The position numbers and the translations under genes were made by a program. The notes under the pieces were generated by a model. It was not told the origin of the DNA. It did not search any database and saw only the letters and a list, made by a program, of their open reading frames with translations. Below are positions 1-7,643 of a DNA stretch of 64,000 nt, piece by piece (positions within the stretch are counted from its first letter, which is position 1; every line of letters begins with the position of its first letter). This stretch comes from Thalassospira indica. GTDB lineage: Bacteria > Pseudomonadota > Alphaproteobacteria > Rhodospirillales > Thalassospiraceae. Location: the NCBI RefSeq assembly GCF_003403095.1, contig NZ_CP031555.1, forward strand, positions 4,617,001 through 4,681,000, read 5' to 3'.

Positions 1-315
1 CTCAGGGCAGACCTTGGAGAACGGACCCGATACCATCGACATGGCAAGCGTACCGTCCTGGGTATTCTGCAGCAGATCGGTTTCACCGCCCAGCGCACCG
101 GCCGGGAACAGAGCGACCTCAATACGGCCAGCCGATTCTGCTTCGACAATGTTTTTAAAGACCTGTGACGCTGCACCTTTTTTCGAGGTGGTCCACTCTG
201 CCGGGTCAACATGGGCAAAGTTCAGGGTCACATCGGCTGCCTGCGCATTAAAACCAAATGACGCGGCGACCATTGAAGCGGCGCCAAACAAGGCACCTTT
301 GGAAATCATCTTCAT
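1..315 (-). CDS. TRAP transporter solute-binding protein, DctP type (3' end outside window)
   Basis: This is the N-terminal 105 residues of a periplasmic binding protein that would deliver an organic acid to a TRAP membrane complex. It starts with a Sec signal peptide (MKMISKGALFGAASM, then a small-residue stretch ending in AQA before the mature ADVTLNF start). The segment GRIEVALFPAGALGG followed by ETDLLQNTQDGTL is the typical DctP-family lobe-I region. A strong ribosome site (GGGAGGAAG) precedes the ATG at 315. The other transporter subunits, if linked, would lie beyond the left edge. The substrate cannot be predicted from this fragment. Confidence 0.88.
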   Translation of the reverse strand, partial: MKMISKGALFGAASMVAASFGFNAQAADVTLNFAHVDPAEWTTSKKGAASQVFKNIVEAESAGRIEVALFPAGALGGETDLLQNTQDGTLAMSMVSGPFSKVCPE

Positions 316-760
316 TTCTTCCTCCCGATATAAAACGACATCCGCGGACCGTGGTTGCTTTTGACACTCTTGTTCTTGGGCGGCCCCTGTTCGGAATTAG
401 GATAATTTAAAAAACATAGGAGATTTTGTCAAATGTTCTATATTTTACCTGTAAGCCGCGTAAAATAAGGCCTTCGGACCCATTCGGATCGTTACCATTT
501 TCTGCGGCCAGTCCCGATCTCCCCGTCAAATTCCTGCCAAAAAGCGATGCTTTAACATCTATAAGCTTGGGGGAGGGCTGTCTGAATTTCAAACCAGTGA
601 CATCAAAAAACCTTGCCGCATCACAAGCATTCCAGTGACTTGGCAACAGATGCAATGGCCAGATGCCAATTGCAAAACAGCTTGCTGTAAAGCAGGATAT
701 TTGTGCTACTTTGGCATTCGAATTCTGCGATTCGCCCGCTGAAACGAAACCATTTTCAAA
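316..760. other. 445-bp intergenic region between divergent genes
   Basis: This stretch holds the promoters of the leftward TRAP binding-protein gene and the rightward Crp-like regulator. Around 400-450 it is clearly more AT-rich than the flanking genes. Short open frames here have no credible ribosome sites and no family resemblance. I see no convincing RNA gene or strong repeat. Confidence 0.5.
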
Positions 761-1504
761 GTGAACCCCGTGAACAGTGTAACCGGCCCAAAATCACCGC
801 AACTTGCGAAGATTGCTTCGCGCATTCTGGCAGGCAGCTTCCTGTTTGAGGATCTGGACCCCGAACTGTTGGAGCAGCTGTCAAACCAGGCGACTGTGCG
901 CCGGTTCGACGATGGTCAGTTGCTGTTTGAAAAGGGTGCACCGGCAGACGGGCTTTATGCGGTTGAGGCCGGCAAGGTTCGCATTTCATCGGTTTCGGAA
1001 ACCGGCAAGGAAATCGTGCTTAACGTTCTGGCCCCCGGTGCGGTATTTGGCGAAATCGCATTGCTGGATGGCGAACCGCGCACAGCGACCGCACGGGCGG
1101 TTGGCCCGACCCGGACACTTTTCATTTCGCGCGATGACTTCTTTGAAATCTTTGACCGCGAAGCCCCATTGCGCCGTCACATCACCGCCCTTTTGTGCCG
1201 TCGCCTGCGTTGGGTCAGTGACCTGCTTGAAGATGCCAACTTCCTTGATCTGACCGCGCGTCTGATCAAGCGCATCCTGTGGCTGGCCGAACGTCATGGC
1301 GGCCCGGACCCGGAAGGCATTCGCATTGCCCTTCCGTTGTCGCAGCAGGAATTGGGCCTGATGCTGGGTGTGACCCGTGAAGCGGTGAACAAGAAGCTGC
1401 GCGAACTTGAAAAACAGGGGATGATCACGCGCCGTGATGGTCGACTGGTCGTCAAGGACAGCGAAGGGCTGAAACAACTTCTTGCTGATGCCGTCAAAAA
1501 CTGA
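761..1504 (+). CDS. Crp/Fnr-family transcriptional regulator, cAMP-receptor-like
   Basis: A 247-residue cytoplasmic regulator. Residues about 25-145 form a cyclic-nucleotide-binding beta-roll. Its phosphate-binding cassette reads FGEIALLDGEPRTATARA, keeping the Glu and Arg that contact the cyclic nucleotide in CRP. A C-terminal winged helix-turn-helix (about 160-235) contains SQQELGLMLGVTREAVNKKL, the recognition-helix region. There are no N-terminal cysteines, so it is not an oxygen-sensing Fnr. The start is GTG (761); a second GTG at 770 is possible, and neither has a strong ribosome site. The downstream nucleotide cyclase overlaps its 3' end, suggesting that ligand synthase and receptor are co-expressed. 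Confidence 0.9.
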   Translation: MNPVNSVTGPKSPQLAKIASRILAGSFLFEDLDPELLEQLSNQATVRRFDDGQLLFEKGAPADGLYAVEAGKVRISSVSETGKEIVLNVLAPGAVFGEIALLDGEPRTATARAVGPTRTLFISRDDFFEIFDREAPLRRHITALLCRRLRWVSDLLEDANFLDLTARLIKRILWLAERHGGPDPEGIRIALPLSQQELGLMLGVTREAVNKKLRELEKQGMITRRDGRLVVKDSEGLKQLLADAVKN

Positions 1505-2852
1505 GCCTTCCGAGTCAATTTTTGAACGCCTTGTCGCCCGCGAAGAAAAGCGCGGGCTGATCCTTGTTGCCTTCTTACGCATCTGCCTTCTGGCGTTCAT
1601 CCTGCTTTTGTTTAGCAAACCTGATTCGCCAACCGGCAAGCTTTACACATTGCTTGAGGTTCTCGGCTGGTTCATTCCCGGCGTGTTTGTTCAGCTTTTC
1701 GTCGCCTTTCGCGGCGGCAGATCATACTGGATGATCTATCTTCTGGCCGTGATTGATGCGGTTCTGATTGTTTATGTCTCGGTTGTGCCCGATCCGCTTA
1801 ATCCGTTGCTGGATCATCCGGCATGGCTTTATGGATTTGTCGTACGTGACCGTGGCGTGGTCTTTTCGATGATCATGATGGCAATCATCATCATGACCTT
1901 TTCGCCGCGCCTGATCCTGTGGTTCGGTTTCTGGCTGTTTGCGTCATGGTGCGGGGCGATCTGGTGGCTGATGACCCGGCCCGGCGTGATCGTTTCGCAG
2001 CATTTCGGCGATGAATGGAACCCCAGCCAGCAAGAAATCATCGATACCTATAACCTGCCGGAATTTGTCGATATCTCGGCCCTTGCCGAACAGGTGATCA
2101 TTGTCATCGTCTTTACGTTGGCCTGTGCGGTGATGGTTTCGCGTTTGCGGGTTCTGATCAACCAGTCGGCTGCGTCCGAACGCGCCCATGGCAACCTGGC
2201 ACGATATTTCCCGACCGCCCTTGCCGATCAGTTGGCCGATCGTGATGAGCCGATCCGTGTGGGTGAACGCCGCGAATGCGTTATTCTGTTTGCCGATGTT
2301 ATCGGCTTTTCACGCTTTGCCGAAAAGCGCGATCCGCAGGAAGTCATGCGGTTCCTCAACCAGTTCCATCACATCGCAACGTCGCAAATCGGTGCCTATG
2401 GCGGCATTGTTGAAAAATATATCGGTGATGCGGTGATGGCGAGTTTCGCGGCCTTCGACGATCTTGAAAACCCGGCGGCCAATGCATTTTGTGCCGCCCA
2501 GGCGATCATCGCCCAGGTCGCCGAATGGCAGGCCCGGGCCCCGGCAAATGGCGGAGAACCGCTTGAAATCGGGGTTGGACTTAATTTCGGCCCGGCCGTT
2601 GTCGGTGATATCGGCCAGCGTGAGGCGGTGACACCCGCCGTCATCGGGGCGACGGTCAACCTTGCCGCGCGCCTTGAAAAGGCCACCCGCGAACTTGGCA
2701 GCGATACGGTCATGAGCGAACAATTCGCCAACCGCCTGCGTAAAGAGGCCTCGGTCGCAGGCCCGATCCTTCTTGCCCGTTATGCACAAACGCAAACAAT
2801 TCAGGTCAAAGGGTTTAGTGAACCTGTCGGGGTCCGCTTTAACGGCTGCTAA
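1488..2852 (+). CDS. membrane-bound class III adenylate/guanylate cyclase
   Basis: About 454 residues. The N-terminal half has some six hydrophobic segments (roughly residues 20-240). A class III cyclase catalytic domain follows at about 255-450. Metal-binding aspartates are visible in LFADVIGFSRF and KYIGDAVMASF, and the transition-state Asn/Arg in ATVNLAARLE. A Lys in VEKYIGD fits purine selection as in adenylate cyclases. A Thr (VTPAVIGATVN) sits where many class III enzymes have the second base-selecting Asp, a class IIIb-like feature. I prefer the ATG at 1488 over the in-frame TTG at 1482; either overlaps the stop of the Crp-like gene, so translation is probably coupled. Confidence 0.88.
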   Translation: MPSKTEPSESIFERLVAREEKRGLILVAFLRICLLAFILLLFSKPDSPTGKLYTLLEVLGWFIPGVFVQLFVAFRGGRSYWMIYLLAVIDAVLIVYVSVVPDPLNPLLDHPAWLYGFVVRDRGVVFSMIMMAIIIMTFSPRLILWFGFWLFASWCGAIWWLMTRPGVIVSQHFGDEWNPSQQEIIDTYNLPEFVDISALAEQVIIVIVFTLACAVMVSRLRVLINQSAASERAHGNLARYFPTALADQLADRDEPIRVGERRECVILFADVIGFSRFAEKRDPQEVMRFLNQFHHIATSQIGAYGGIVEKYIGDAVMASFAAFDDLENPAANAFCAAQAIIAQVAEWQARAPANGGEPLEIGVGLNFGPAVVGDIGQREAVTPAVIGATVNLAARLEKATRELGSDTVMSEQFANRLRKEASVAGPILLARYAQTQTIQVKGFSEPVGVRFNGC

Positions 2853-2968
2853 ATAAACTGCTAATAGAATGTCTTTCGGTCTGCCAAGCCCTTGAATATC
2901 CGGCAAACCAATCCAAAGTGCTTTGATATTTCTGGTGCAGCATGAAAACGGATCAGCAGGAGGACGCG

Positions 2969-3454
2969 ATGGCGACCGAAAAAGGCGCGAACCCGACGGC
3001 CAAGGGGCCCGTCCCGTCCGCCGTAAAACTGACCACCCTGTTTGGCGAACGCGAATTCGCCTGGGACAAGGCCATTTACTTCCCGGCCGGGCTTAAGGGC
3101 TTTCCTGATCATAACGTCTTTGCGCTGGCGAGCTTCCCGGGTGAAAGCGGTAATGCATTTCTTTTGATGCAATGCCTGACCGAACCGGAACTGGCCTTTA
3201 TCGTGGCACCCTATAACCTTGAAAGCGATACGATCCGGCCCGAACACCTTGAACAGGGCTTTGGCATTCACGGCATCAAAAAGGAAGATGGCGCGGTGTT
3301 GCTGATTGTGACCCTGCACAAACCCGATGATGGCCCCGTGAGCATGTCGGTCAATCTGCGCGCGCCGATCATCATTGATACCGCCCGTCAGGCTGCCTAT
3401 CAGCATCACCTGCCCGAGGTCGGCGGATATTCCTTCCACCACGTTCTGAGCTAA
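2969..3454 (+). CDS. fliW: flagellar assembly factor FliW-like protein
   Basis: A 161-residue protein matching the whole FliW fold: the FPAGLKGFPD opening, the LAFIVAPYNLE segment, and the ending SVNLRAPIIIDTARQAAYQ with a C-terminal Tyr and hydrophobic tail. In other bacteria FliW binds flagellin and the RNA-binding protein CsrA, coupling filament assembly to flagellin translation. The start is set at 2969 because AGGAGG lies six bases upstream; an in-frame ATG at 2942 has no such site. No csrA or flagellar gene is nearby, which is unusual for fliW. The family call is firm; a flagellar role is inferred from the family. Confidence 0.85.
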   Translation: MATEKGANPTAKGPVPSAVKLTTLFGEREFAWDKAIYFPAGLKGFPDHNVFALASFPGESGNAFLLMQCLTEPELAFIVAPYNLESDTIRPEHLEQGFGIHGIKKEDGAVLLIVTLHKPDDGPVSMSVNLRAPIIIDTARQAAYQHHLPEVGGYSFHHVLS

Positions 3455-3510
3455 GCATAAGCCCCATCTTCGGATTCTGACCTTTTGCTGCGCATCGAAT
3501 TGCGCCGGCC

Positions 3511-3573
3511 AACGTTTGTATGCGTTGGCGCAACGTGTTTATGCGTTGGCGCAACGTGTTTATGCGTTTTGCC
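3511..3573. repeat. three tandem 21-bp repeats with a palindromic core
   Basis: Three head-to-tail copies of a 21-bp unit start at 3511, 3532 and 3553. Copies one and two differ at two positions; the third diverges in its last few bases. Copies one and two each carry GTTGGCGCAAC, a palindrome with 4-bp arms GTTG/CAAC. The array lies between fliW and the DUF4139 gene, about 100 bp before the latter's start. It could be an iterated protein-binding site or a slippage-prone minisatellite. Confidence 0.85.
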
Positions 3574-3677
3574 TGAAATTATCCCTGCATGTCCTTGATC
3601 CTGCCATCTTTTCACGCAAAGGTGGCAATCAGAGCAAATTGCATAGCCCCACTTCATCATGACAAAAGGGATCGGGA

Positions 3678-5135
3678 ATGACAGCAGCATTACGCAATCG
3701 TTTTGCACTCGCCGCCTTGTTGGGATCAGCGGTATTTTTCGGACCGGATGCCGAGCCTGCCCGCGCGCAAAGCCCGTCCGTCGGACTATCCGCCGACAAC
3801 CGCACCAGCCTGCAGCTGACGGTTTATCCCGGTAACCTGTCGCTGATTACGGAAAAACGCGATGCAGCCATTCCCGCAGGCCAAAGCACGCTTCGCATTG
3901 ATGGCCTGCCCCAGACCATCATGAATGACTCCTTCCTGCTGGGCACTGCCAAGGATGCCGATCTTGTCTGGACGTCCTTGCGCAATCGCAGCAATGGATC
4001 AAACGCCATCGACGACCTTGTCCGCGATCAGATCGGCAAGACCGTCACCATTCGCCGGGACGACGACCTGATTGAAGGCACCCTTGTCGCGATAAGCCAT
4101 GTTGCCCTGATTGAAACCGATGCTGGTCTGGAACAGGTGCCGCTTGATCAGGTGATTGTTTCCGAACTGCCCGATGGCTTTACCACCAGCCCGACCCTTG
4201 ATGCGGATATCGCGACCGGTACCGCGCTTGATCACGTATCGATGGCCTATCTTCTGGGCGGGATCGGTTGGAACACGTCCTATACCGCCTATTACGACCG
4301 CGCGGAAAACAGCCTGAAACTGACCGCGATTGCAAAGGTCATGAACGGATCGGGCAGCGATTATGACAATGCGTCCCTGCGTCTGGTCGCCGGTGACCCC
4401 AACCGGGTGCAACAGCCCCCGATGGCCAAGGCCGCACGCACCGAAATGATGATGTCGGCCATGGCCGATGGCGCCGCACCTTCTGCTGGCGCACCGGACC
4501 GGGCAAGCTTTGAAAACCTGCATGTTTATGGCCCGTTTGACGGCCTGTCGATGCAGGATGGCGACACAGTGATCTTGCCGTTGCTCGACCCACAGGTCCT
4601 GCCGGTCAAACGCCACGCGATCTTCCAGGCATCAAGCAGCGTCTATAACATGGCGCAAAATGACACCAACGACTTCGTCCGCCCGGATCTTGAAATCGAC
4701 ATCACCAACGAAGGCGGCAAAGACGCCAAAAGCCCGTGGCCGGATGGCATTGTGCGCATCTATGCCCAAACCCCGGCAGGCGATACCGGCTATCTGTCCG
4801 AAGACATGATTTCGCTGACCCCGGTTGGCCGTGATGCGACCCTGCGTCTGGGCAAGGCCAGCGACCTTAACGGCACACGTAATGTTATCTCGTTTGACCG
4901 CAAGGCACGTCCGAACCTGCCAGACGCGATCAAGGCCGATCTGAAATGGACCATCCGCAATACCAGTGACCGTGTCGAAACCGTCACCGTCCGTGAAGAC
5001 CTGCCAACGGATTGGAAAGTGACGGCCGAAAGCCACAAGCACGAACGCGACCAACCCGGCCAGATCAGCTGGGACATCGACGTTCCGGCAAATGGTGAAG
5101 TGACATTGACCTGGTCGGTGGCAAGCACCCGCTGA
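3678..5135 (+). CDS. DUF4139 domain-containing exported protein
   Basis: A 485-residue protein with a signal peptide (hydrophobic residues 8-22, cleavage near ARAQ). The N-terminal portion (VYPGNLSLITEKRDAAIPAG, then a leucine-rich strand) and the central YLLGGIGWNTSYTAYYD with the following GSGSDYDNASLRLVAGD identify the DUF4139 family. The C-terminus is a beta-rich domain ending in a Val-Thr-Leu-Thr-Trp strand. The start ATG has AAGGGATCGGGA upstream. The biochemical role is unknown; export to periplasm or cell surface is likely. It appears monocistronic and ends at a strong terminator. Confidence 0.85.
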   Translation: MTAALRNRFALAALLGSAVFFGPDAEPARAQSPSVGLSADNRTSLQLTVYPGNLSLITEKRDAAIPAGQSTLRIDGLPQTIMNDSFLLGTAKDADLVWTSLRNRSNGSNAIDDLVRDQIGKTVTIRRDDDLIEGTLVAISHVALIETDAGLEQVPLDQVIVSELPDGFTTSPTLDADIATGTALDHVSMAYLLGGIGWNTSYTAYYDRAENSLKLTAIAKVMNGSGSDYDNASLRLVAGDPNRVQQPPMAKAARTEMMMSAMADGAAPSAGAPDRASFENLHVYGPFDGLSMQDGDTVILPLLDPQVLPVKRHAIFQASSSVYNMAQNDTNDFVRPDLEIDITNEGGKDAKSPWPDGIVRIYAQTPAGDTGYLSEDMISLTPVGRDATLRLGKASDLNGTRNVISFDRKARPNLPDAIKADLKWTIRNTSDRVETVTVREDLPTDWKVTAESHKHERDQPGQISWDIDVPANGEVTLTWSVASTR

Positions 5136-5155
5136 TCAATCAATCCATGAATTGG

Positions 5156-5191
5156 AACGGCCACAGGGGAAACTTCCTTGTGGCCGTTTTT
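5156..5191 (+). terminator. rho-independent terminator of the DUF4139 gene
   Basis: Perfect 10-bp arms AACGGCCACA / TGTGGCCGTT around a short loop are followed by a T run, about 20 bp after the stop codon. The T run is only on the plus-strand side. Confidence 0.9.
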
Positions 5192-5197
5192 CATTGC

Positions 5198-5812
5198 TCA
5201 GGACTTGCCGCGCGCAGAGTAAAATGCCTTGGCCAGCGGCAACAAAACATTGGCATCGGGCAACTGACCCGTCCGGTTGCACAGATCGGCATAGATACAG
5301 ATCAGCTTGGTCAGAAGGACAAACGCATCCTGATTGCGCATCCCGGCAAAGGCGCCCAGCACTTCGACCGCATCGCATGCCGCATCGCGCGCCAGATCAA
5401 GCTTCCCCGCTCCTTGCAACGCCAGAACAAGGGCGGCCAGCGAGTACCCCAGATCAAGACGTTCCTTGTCATCCTTGCGCCCGACGCAATTGCGCAAGCG
5501 ATCCTGACGCAGTTCGACGGCCTGACAGGCGGCATCCACCGCCCAGTCCCATTCACCGGCCTCAATCTCAAGCGCAGCGCGGTTATTGAGGCTAAGTGCC
5601 AGGCCCGCCACCGCCGCATCACGGGCAGTCGGCAAATGCAGCGCGAAAATTGCATCAGCGGCATCAAACAGGATCAATGCTGCTTCACGCTGATCGGGCC
5701 TGTGGTTGCTGGCCATTTCAAGATACAGACGCGCAACCGCCAACGAGTTGGGGTCGGTTTTTTCAAGATAGGACAAGCGCAACGCATATTCTTCGTCCGT
5801 ATTGTCCGTCAT
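5198..5812 (-). CDS. hypothetical alpha-helical (TPR-like) protein
   Basis: A 204-residue soluble protein, almost entirely helical, with Ala/Leu-rich repeating helices (for example ARDAAVAGLALSLNNRAALE and LALQGAGKLDLARDAACDA) resembling tetratricopeptide hairpins. No catalytic motif is visible. The frame stays open upstream to 6262, but the preferred start is the ATG at 5812 (MTDNTDEEYALRLSY), which has GGCGGGA-type bases upstream and avoids overlapping the divergent membrane-protein gene. Function unknown; a scaffold or regulatory partner is a guess. Confidence 0.65.
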   Translation of the reverse strand: MTDNTDEEYALRLSYLEKTDPNSLAVARLYLEMASNHRPDQREAALILFDAADAIFALHLPTARDAAVAGLALSLNNRAALEIEAGEWDWAVDAACQAVELRQDRLRNCVGRKDDKERLDLGYSLAALVLALQGAGKLDLARDAACDAVEVLGAFAGMRNQDAFVLLTKLICIYADLCNRTGQLPDANVLLPLAKAFYSARGKS

Positions 5813-5992
5813 CCTGATCCCGCCACCTCGTTTTGCCGTCTCAAGGGCCCGATGACCCGTGCAAGAAAAAGACGTTTGGCAACCCCACCTTGTGAAGGAC
5901 GGGCGTTCGGGGATAAGCTGTTGGACTGTTGCGCACAGACTGCTAGACACATTCATGTCTGCTTTGCCCCACAGCCCGGAAACAAGCCCCAG

Positions 5993-6568
5993 ATGAGTAC
6001 CTCTTCCGAAACCCTGAACGCCCTTTACGGCACATGGCGTCTTGCGCGCGGTGACAGCCAAGGCCTTGGATTTTTTAACTTTTCGATTGAGGGATTCTGG
6101 CGTTCGTTCCTGGCGGCCATCATCGTCTTTCCCGCCTTTGCATTCCTGCGCTGGAACGATATTTTTGACGCCCCCGAAGACTTCCCGGCGCTCCGTTATA
6201 TGCTGGTCGAAGTCATTGCCTATGCGATCAAATGGGTCGCCTTCCCGCTGATCATGTTCCATGTCATTCCGATGATCGGGCGCGCCGAACGCTATATCGC
6301 GTTTATCACGGTCTATAACTGGGCAAGCGTGCTTCAGATGGGGCTGTATCTGGCGGCCTTGATGCTGGGTGTTTTGTTTCCGTCGCTGGGTGCTGGTGGC
6401 TTTGTCTTTATCGCGGTGATCGCGACACTGGTGTATGGCGTCTATATCACCAAACTGACCTTGTCGGTTTCGATCCCGACCGCCAGTACGATTGTTCTGG
6501 CCGATTTCCTGCTGTCACTCGTGATCACATCAATCGGTATCCGTCTGGCCGTCGGCCAGCTATTCTAA
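5993..6568 (+). CDS. hypothetical multi-pass membrane protein, Yip1-like
   Basis: A 191-residue protein with about five hydrophobic segments (residues roughly 35-55, 68-90, 100-125, 130-155, 160-188) and a short polar N-terminus. Size and segment spacing resemble bacterial Yip1-domain proteins, but the match is weak. The ATG at 5993 begins MSTSSETLNALYG; the ribosome site is poor. The frame extends further upstream through the antisense of the TPR-like gene, and that extension looks non-coding. The hydroxyacid dehydrogenase gene follows 47 bp later on the same strand, so the two may be co-transcribed. Confidence 0.6.
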   Translation: MSTSSETLNALYGTWRLARGDSQGLGFFNFSIEGFWRSFLAAIIVFPAFAFLRWNDIFDAPEDFPALRYMLVEVIAYAIKWVAFPLIMFHVIPMIGRAERYIAFITVYNWASVLQMGLYLAALMLGVLFPSLGAGGFVFIAVIATLVYGVYITKLTLSVSIPTASTIVLADFLLSLVITSIGIRLAVGQLF

Positions 6569-6615
6569 AGCTATACAAATCTTAAAAACAAAATCGCTTC
6601 AGGGAGAAACCCATC

Positions 6616-7572
6616 ATGAAACCTGTTCTTGCCGTCACCCGCCGATTGCCCGATGCCGTCGCCAAACGTGCGGCCGAAAGTTATGACATCCGCACCCAGG
6701 AAGATGACGATCCCCTGACCCGGGCCGAAATCCTGGCGCTGTGTCATGGTGCCGATGCCGCCCTTGTTTCGGTGGGTGATCCGATTGATGCCGAATTTTT
6801 CGATCATCTTTCCGACAGTGTGAAAATCATCGCCACCTTCTCGGTCGGGACCGATCATATCGATCTGGCCGCCGCCAGGAATAAGGGTGTCATTATCGGC
6901 AACACACCGGGTGTTCTGACCGATGCCACCGCTGATATTGCCTGGCTTCTGATCCTTGGGGCTGCGCGCCGCGCCAGCGAAGGGGAGGCAGAAGTCCGCA
7001 ACGCCACCTGGTCAAGCTGGCGTCCGACCCATTTGATGGGGACGCAGGTGACTGGCAAGAAACTGGGCATCGTTGGCATGGGAAGGATCGGTCAGGCGGT
7101 GGCCAAACGCGCACGCGGCTTTGATATGGATATCCACTATTACAACCGCCGCCAATTGCCTGCCGATCAGGAACTGGGGGCGACCTATCACGACAGCATC
7201 GATGGCCTTCTGCCCCATTGTGATTTCCTGTCGCTACATTGCCCGTCAACACCCGAAACGCGCGGCATGGTCAATTCAGATTTCATTGCCAAACTGCCCG
7301 ATGGCGCGATCATCGTGAACACCGCGCGCGGCGATGTCGTCAATGACCAGGATCTGATCGCGGCGCTGAAATCAGGCAAACTGACTGCGGCGGGCCTCGA
7401 TGTTTTTGCTGGCGAGCCGAATATCGAACCGGCCTATCGCGACCTTGCCAACACATTCCTGCTGCCGCATCTGGGATCAGCCACGGTTGAAACCCGCAAT
7501 GCCATGGGCTTCCGCGCACTTGATAACATCGATGCCTTTGTTGCCGGCAAGGACGTACCGTTTACGGTCTGA
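6616..7572 (+). CDS. D-2-hydroxyacid dehydrogenase, glyoxylate/hydroxypyruvate reductase type
   Basis: A 318-residue NAD(P)-dependent D-isomer-specific 2-hydroxyacid dehydrogenase. The Rossmann loop is GIVGMGRIGQAVAKRA (about 154-169). The catalytic Arg is in NTARGDVV, the Glu in DVFAGEPN and the His in LLPHLGSATVETR. The early segment TFSVGTDHIDLAAA and NTPGVLTDATADIA are typical of glycerate dehydrogenase / glyoxylate reductases. It starts at an ATG with GGGAGAA upstream. The likely reaction is interconversion of D-glycerate and hydroxypyruvate, or glycolate and glyoxylate. It is not linked to the tartrate cluster near 45-48 kb, although the metabolism could meet at hydroxypyruvate. Confidence 0.88.
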   Translation: MKPVLAVTRRLPDAVAKRAAESYDIRTQEDDDPLTRAEILALCHGADAALVSVGDPIDAEFFDHLSDSVKIIATFSVGTDHIDLAAARNKGVIIGNTPGVLTDATADIAWLLILGAARRASEGEAEVRNATWSSWRPTHLMGTQVTGKKLGIVGMGRIGQAVAKRARGFDMDIHYYNRRQLPADQELGATYHDSIDGLLPHCDFLSLHCPSTPETRGMVNSDFIAKLPDGAIIVNTARGDVVNDQDLIAALKSGKLTAAGLDVFAGEPNIEPAYRDLANTFLLPHLGSATVETRNAMGFRALDNIDAFVAGKDVPFTV

Positions 7573-7598
7573 TCAACTGTCTGCAAACAGGCAAAGCA

Positions 7599-7622
7599 AA
7601 AGGCGCCAGATGGCGCCTTTTT
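7599..7622. terminator. bidirectional terminator between convergent genes
   Basis: A hairpin AAAGGCGCC / GGCGCCTTT followed by further T residues lies 27 bp after the dehydrogenase stop. Read on the minus strand it also ends in a T run, so it can serve the convergent sensor gene. Confidence 0.88.
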
Positions 7623-7643
7623 CATATTCGGGCAGGATTGGAC

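Noticed and set aside
14..364. 116-codon open frame on the plus strand at the left edge
   Set aside because: It is antisense to the TRAP binding-protein gene, whose signal peptide and family motifs read clearly on the minus strand.
3451..3708. Minus-strand frame encoding a repeated THKHVAP peptide
   Set aside because: The peptide repeat is only the 21-bp DNA repeat translated; there is no ribosome site, and the frame runs into the start of the DUF4139 gene on the other strand.
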